DNA from: Thermoleophilaceae bacterium | Lineage (GTDB): Bacteria > Actinomycetota > Thermoleophilia > Solirubrobacterales > Thermoleophilaceae | Direction of reading: 5' to 3' | DNA length: 17,803 nucleotides | NCBI GenBank assembly: GCA_013695855.1 | Contig: JACCZR010000202.1 | Coordinates: 1-17,803 of the forward strand | In this document: piece by piece, positions 14,775-17,803 of the stretch | Layout of the letters: every line of letters begins with the position of its first letter | How positions within the stretch are numbered: the first letter of the stretch is position 1 | Translations under genes and position numbers: made by a program | The notes under the pieces: generated by a model | Told to the model about the DNA's origin: nothing | Seen by the model: only the letters and a program-made list of their open reading frames with translations | Database searches by the model: none

Positions 14775-17700
14775 CTTTCGGGGGCGATGGCTCGAGCGAT
14801 TTGGAGCGGTGCGATCAGCTTCGGGCTGGTCAACATCCCGGTGAAGCTCTACAGCGCCGTCTCGCGCAAGACGGTGCGGTTCAACCAGCTGGACGGGTCG
14901 GACAACTCGCGGGTGCGTCAGCGCCGCGTCAACGAGAGCACGGGCGAGGAGGTCCCCTACGAGAACCTCGTCAAGGGCTACGAGATCGGGCCAGAGCGCT
15001 ACGTGGTGATCACCCCGGACGAGCTCGACTCCGTGCAGCCCGAGAAGACCCGCACTATCGACATCGAGGACTTCGTGGAGCTCGACCAGATCGACCCCAT
15101 GTACTTCGACCACACCTACTACCTGGCGCCCGCAGCCGGGGCAGCGAAGGCTTACGCGCTGCTGCTCAAGGCGATGGAGGAGACCGGCCGCGTCGCCATC
15201 GCGCGCGTGGTCATCCGCTCGAAGGAGAACCTGGTGGCCATCCGCCCACGCGACGGCGTGCTGGCGATGGAGACGATGCTCTTCTCCGACGAGGTCGTCG
15301 CTCCCGACTCGCTGGAGGATCTGCCCGAAGGCAACGAGAAGACCACGAAGCGCGAAGTCGACATGGCGCGCCAGCTGATCGACTCGCTGTCCGCTGCGTT
15401 CGAGCCCGACAAGTACCGCGACGAGTACCGCGACCGTGTCCTGGAGATGATCGAGCGCAAGGCAGAGGGCGAGGAGATCGTGATCGAGGCGCCGAGCGAG
15501 GAGCCCCAGGCGGTACCCGATCTAATGGCCGCGCTCGAGGCGAGCATCGCGTCTTCGAAGCGCCAGAGCTCAGGCGGCGAGAAGAAGGAGTCGAGTCGCG
15601 CCAAGGCCAGCAACGGCTCGGGTTCCTCCAAGCCGAAGAAGAAGCCCGCTGCCAAGAGGAAGCCCGCTGCGTCCACGAAGAAGTAGATCGGGGCCGTTGG
15701 GGCGGAGTAGATCGGGGCCGTTGGGGCGAAGCCCCAACTAGGGCTTGCCGGCCACGCACGTCGAGGTGGAGGGGCGCCAGCTGCGCCTGACCAACCTGGA
15801 CAAGGTCCTCTATCCGGTTCCCGGCTTCACCAAGGGCCAGGTGATCGACTACTACACGCGCGTGGCCCCCTACGTGCTGCCGCACCTGCTGGGGCGGCCC
15901 CTGACACTCAAGCGCTATCCAAATGGCGTGGACGGCGGTCACTTCTACGAGAAGCAGTGCCCATCGCACCGGCCCGACTGGGTGCGCACGGCCGCGATAC
16001 CGGTCAGCCGCAAGACGATCGACTTCTGCCTCTGCGACGACCTGCCTACGCTGGTCTGGGCGGCGAACCTGGCCGACCTCGAGCTGCACCCTTCGCTGTC
16101 GCGCGCCGAGGCGATCGAGCACCCCACGACGCTGGCCTTCGACCTCGACCCCGGCGAGCCCGCGGGAATCTTGGAGTGCTGCGAGGTGGCCTGCCTGCTG
16201 CGGGGCCTGCTCGGCCAGCTCGGGCTCGAATGCTTCCCCAAGACCTCGGGCTCGAAGGGGATGCAGGTCTACGCGCCACTCGACGGCGAGGCGACCTACG
16301 ACCAGACCAAGCCCCTCGCCCAGGCGCTGGCCCGCCTGCTCGAGACCCGGCACCCCCAGCTAGTCGTCTCGACACAGAAGAAGGAGCTCCGCGTGGGCAG
16401 GGTCCTGGTGGACTGGAGCCAGAACGACGAGCACAAGACGACGGTGTGCGTCTACTCCCTACGCGCGCGCGAGTGGCCCACCGTGTCCACCCCCCTGCGC
16501 TGGGCGGAGGTCGAGAAAGCCCGCGACCCGGGTGACGTCACCTTCGAGGCGGGCGCCGTGCTCGAGCGGACGGCCGAGCACGGCGACCTCTTCGCGCCCG
16601 TGGTGGAGCTAAGACAGCGTCTGCCCGAGCTGTAGCCTCGACAGCGCATGGTCGACTGGTCGCTCGCTCGCCAGATCGCGCGCTTCGCCGCCGGCTCGGT
16701 GGGCCCGCCGACCCATGCCGGTCAGCTCGCGAGACAGGTGCGCGACGCTGAGCGTGAGGTGAGTCGCTACACCGGACTGGCCGTGGCGGGCAAGGGTCCC
16801 GGCCCGGAGTTGATCGACCGCGCGAGCTGGGCGGAGATCAACCTGGACTCGCTGTCACGGCTGCTTGACCCCGTGGCGGAGCGCCTGGACCAGCGGCTGG
16901 AGGCGGCGGGCCCGCTCGCCGGAGCGCTGCGCATGGGCGCCGCCGCCACGCTGGCCGCCGAGGCCGGGCTGGTGATGGGCTACGTGTCCCAGCGGGTGCT
17001 CGGCCAGTACGAGCTCTCGTTGCTGGCGCCCGACGTCCCGCCCCGGCTGCTGTTCGTGGCTCCCAACCTCGAGCGCGCGGCACGCGACATGGATGTCGAC
17101 CGCGAGAGCTTCGAGGGGTGGGTGGCGGCCCACGAGGTCACCCACGTCCTGCAGTTCGGCGGCGTGCCCTGGCTGCGTGAGCATCTGGGCGGCCTGGTCG
17201 GGGAGTACATGGAGACCGTGGACGTGCGCATCGAGCGTGGGAGCGCGGGGGCGTTGCCACGCCTGCCCCACCCGCGGGCGCTTGTGGAGCGCTTCGCCGA
17301 GGGCGGCCTCGCGGCGCTGGTCCAGACCCGCATCCAGCGGCGGCTGATGAACCGCCTTCAGGCGGTGATGGCGGTGGTCGAGGGCTACTCCGAGCACGTC
17401 ATGGACGCCGTGGCTCCGAGCTTGCTGTCCGACCACGAAGACCTCCGCGCTGCGATGGAGCGCCGCCGCGGGACGCGCTCGGCGCCCGAGCGGGTCCTCG
17501 GCAGGCTTCTGGGCCTCGACATGAAGCTGCGCCAGTACGAGCAGGGCCGGAGCTTCTGCGACCGCGTGGTGCGCGCGCACGGCATCGAGGGCCTCAACCG
17601 CGTGTGGGACGGCCCCGAGTCGCTGCCGAACCTCAGCGAGCTCGTCCGTCCCGAGGCCTGGGCCGAGCGCGTGGCCGGCGCCATGCCCGCCTCCGCGTAG

Positions 17701-17803
17701 AAGCTGCTGCCGGTCCCCGGCGCAACCGCTCAGCCAAGGAGGTTTACGTACGTGTGTTCGGTGGTATACTCCTATTGAGCTTAGAAGTAATAAGCTTACG
17801 AAA

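Overview
The window is a high-GC bacterial chromosome segment that reads as actinobacterial. The clues are a PAC2-family protein, a Zincin_2/DUF2342-type metalloprotease, Tat- and lipobox-exported ferritin-like proteins, and a non-homologous end-joining (NHEJ) set with LigD activities on separate genes. A deep-branching lineage such as Thermoleophilia is my guess from this gene mix; no rRNA or other phylogenetic marker is present to prove it.

Left part (1-2724, minus strand): a run of genes read right to left. It holds a four-helix membrane protein of unknown function, two exported ferritin-like proteins (the first coupled to the membrane gene by an ATGA overlap), a 28-codon remnant of a short-chain dehydrogenase (SDR), and a formate/nitrite transporter (FNT) family gene that leaves the window at its C-terminus. 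The FNT gene appears to start at a TTG overlapping the stop codon of the SDR remnant.

Middle part (2818-7210): a patatin-like lipid hydrolase and a LysR-type regulator on the plus strand, an OB-fold plus HD-domain YhaM-like exoribonuclease on the minus strand, then a PAC2-family protein on the plus strand.

Right part (7262-16635): a DNA-end and DNA-topology island. A 1047-residue UvrD-like helicase fused to a Fe-S PD-(D/E)XK nuclease (minus strand) lies opposite a type IB topoisomerase (plus strand). After a small proline-rich ORF, a secreted CAP-domain protein and a HAD phosphatase comes the NHEJ cluster: a LigD-type phosphoesterase-ligase, Ku, and a stand-alone LigD-type polymerase/primase. 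A 24-bp tandem duplication and a perfect GCGAAGC-capped hairpin sit between Ku and the polymerase. A zinc metalloprotease follows 12 bp after the polymerase.

The last 61 bases drop to about 38% GC. They hold a good sigma-70-like promoter, a full AAGGAGG Shine-Dalgarno sequence and a small inverted repeat, so a new transcription unit probably begins at the right edge. I saw no tRNA, rRNA, CRISPR array, insertion sequence or integrase, and no gene-free stretch longer than 300 bases.
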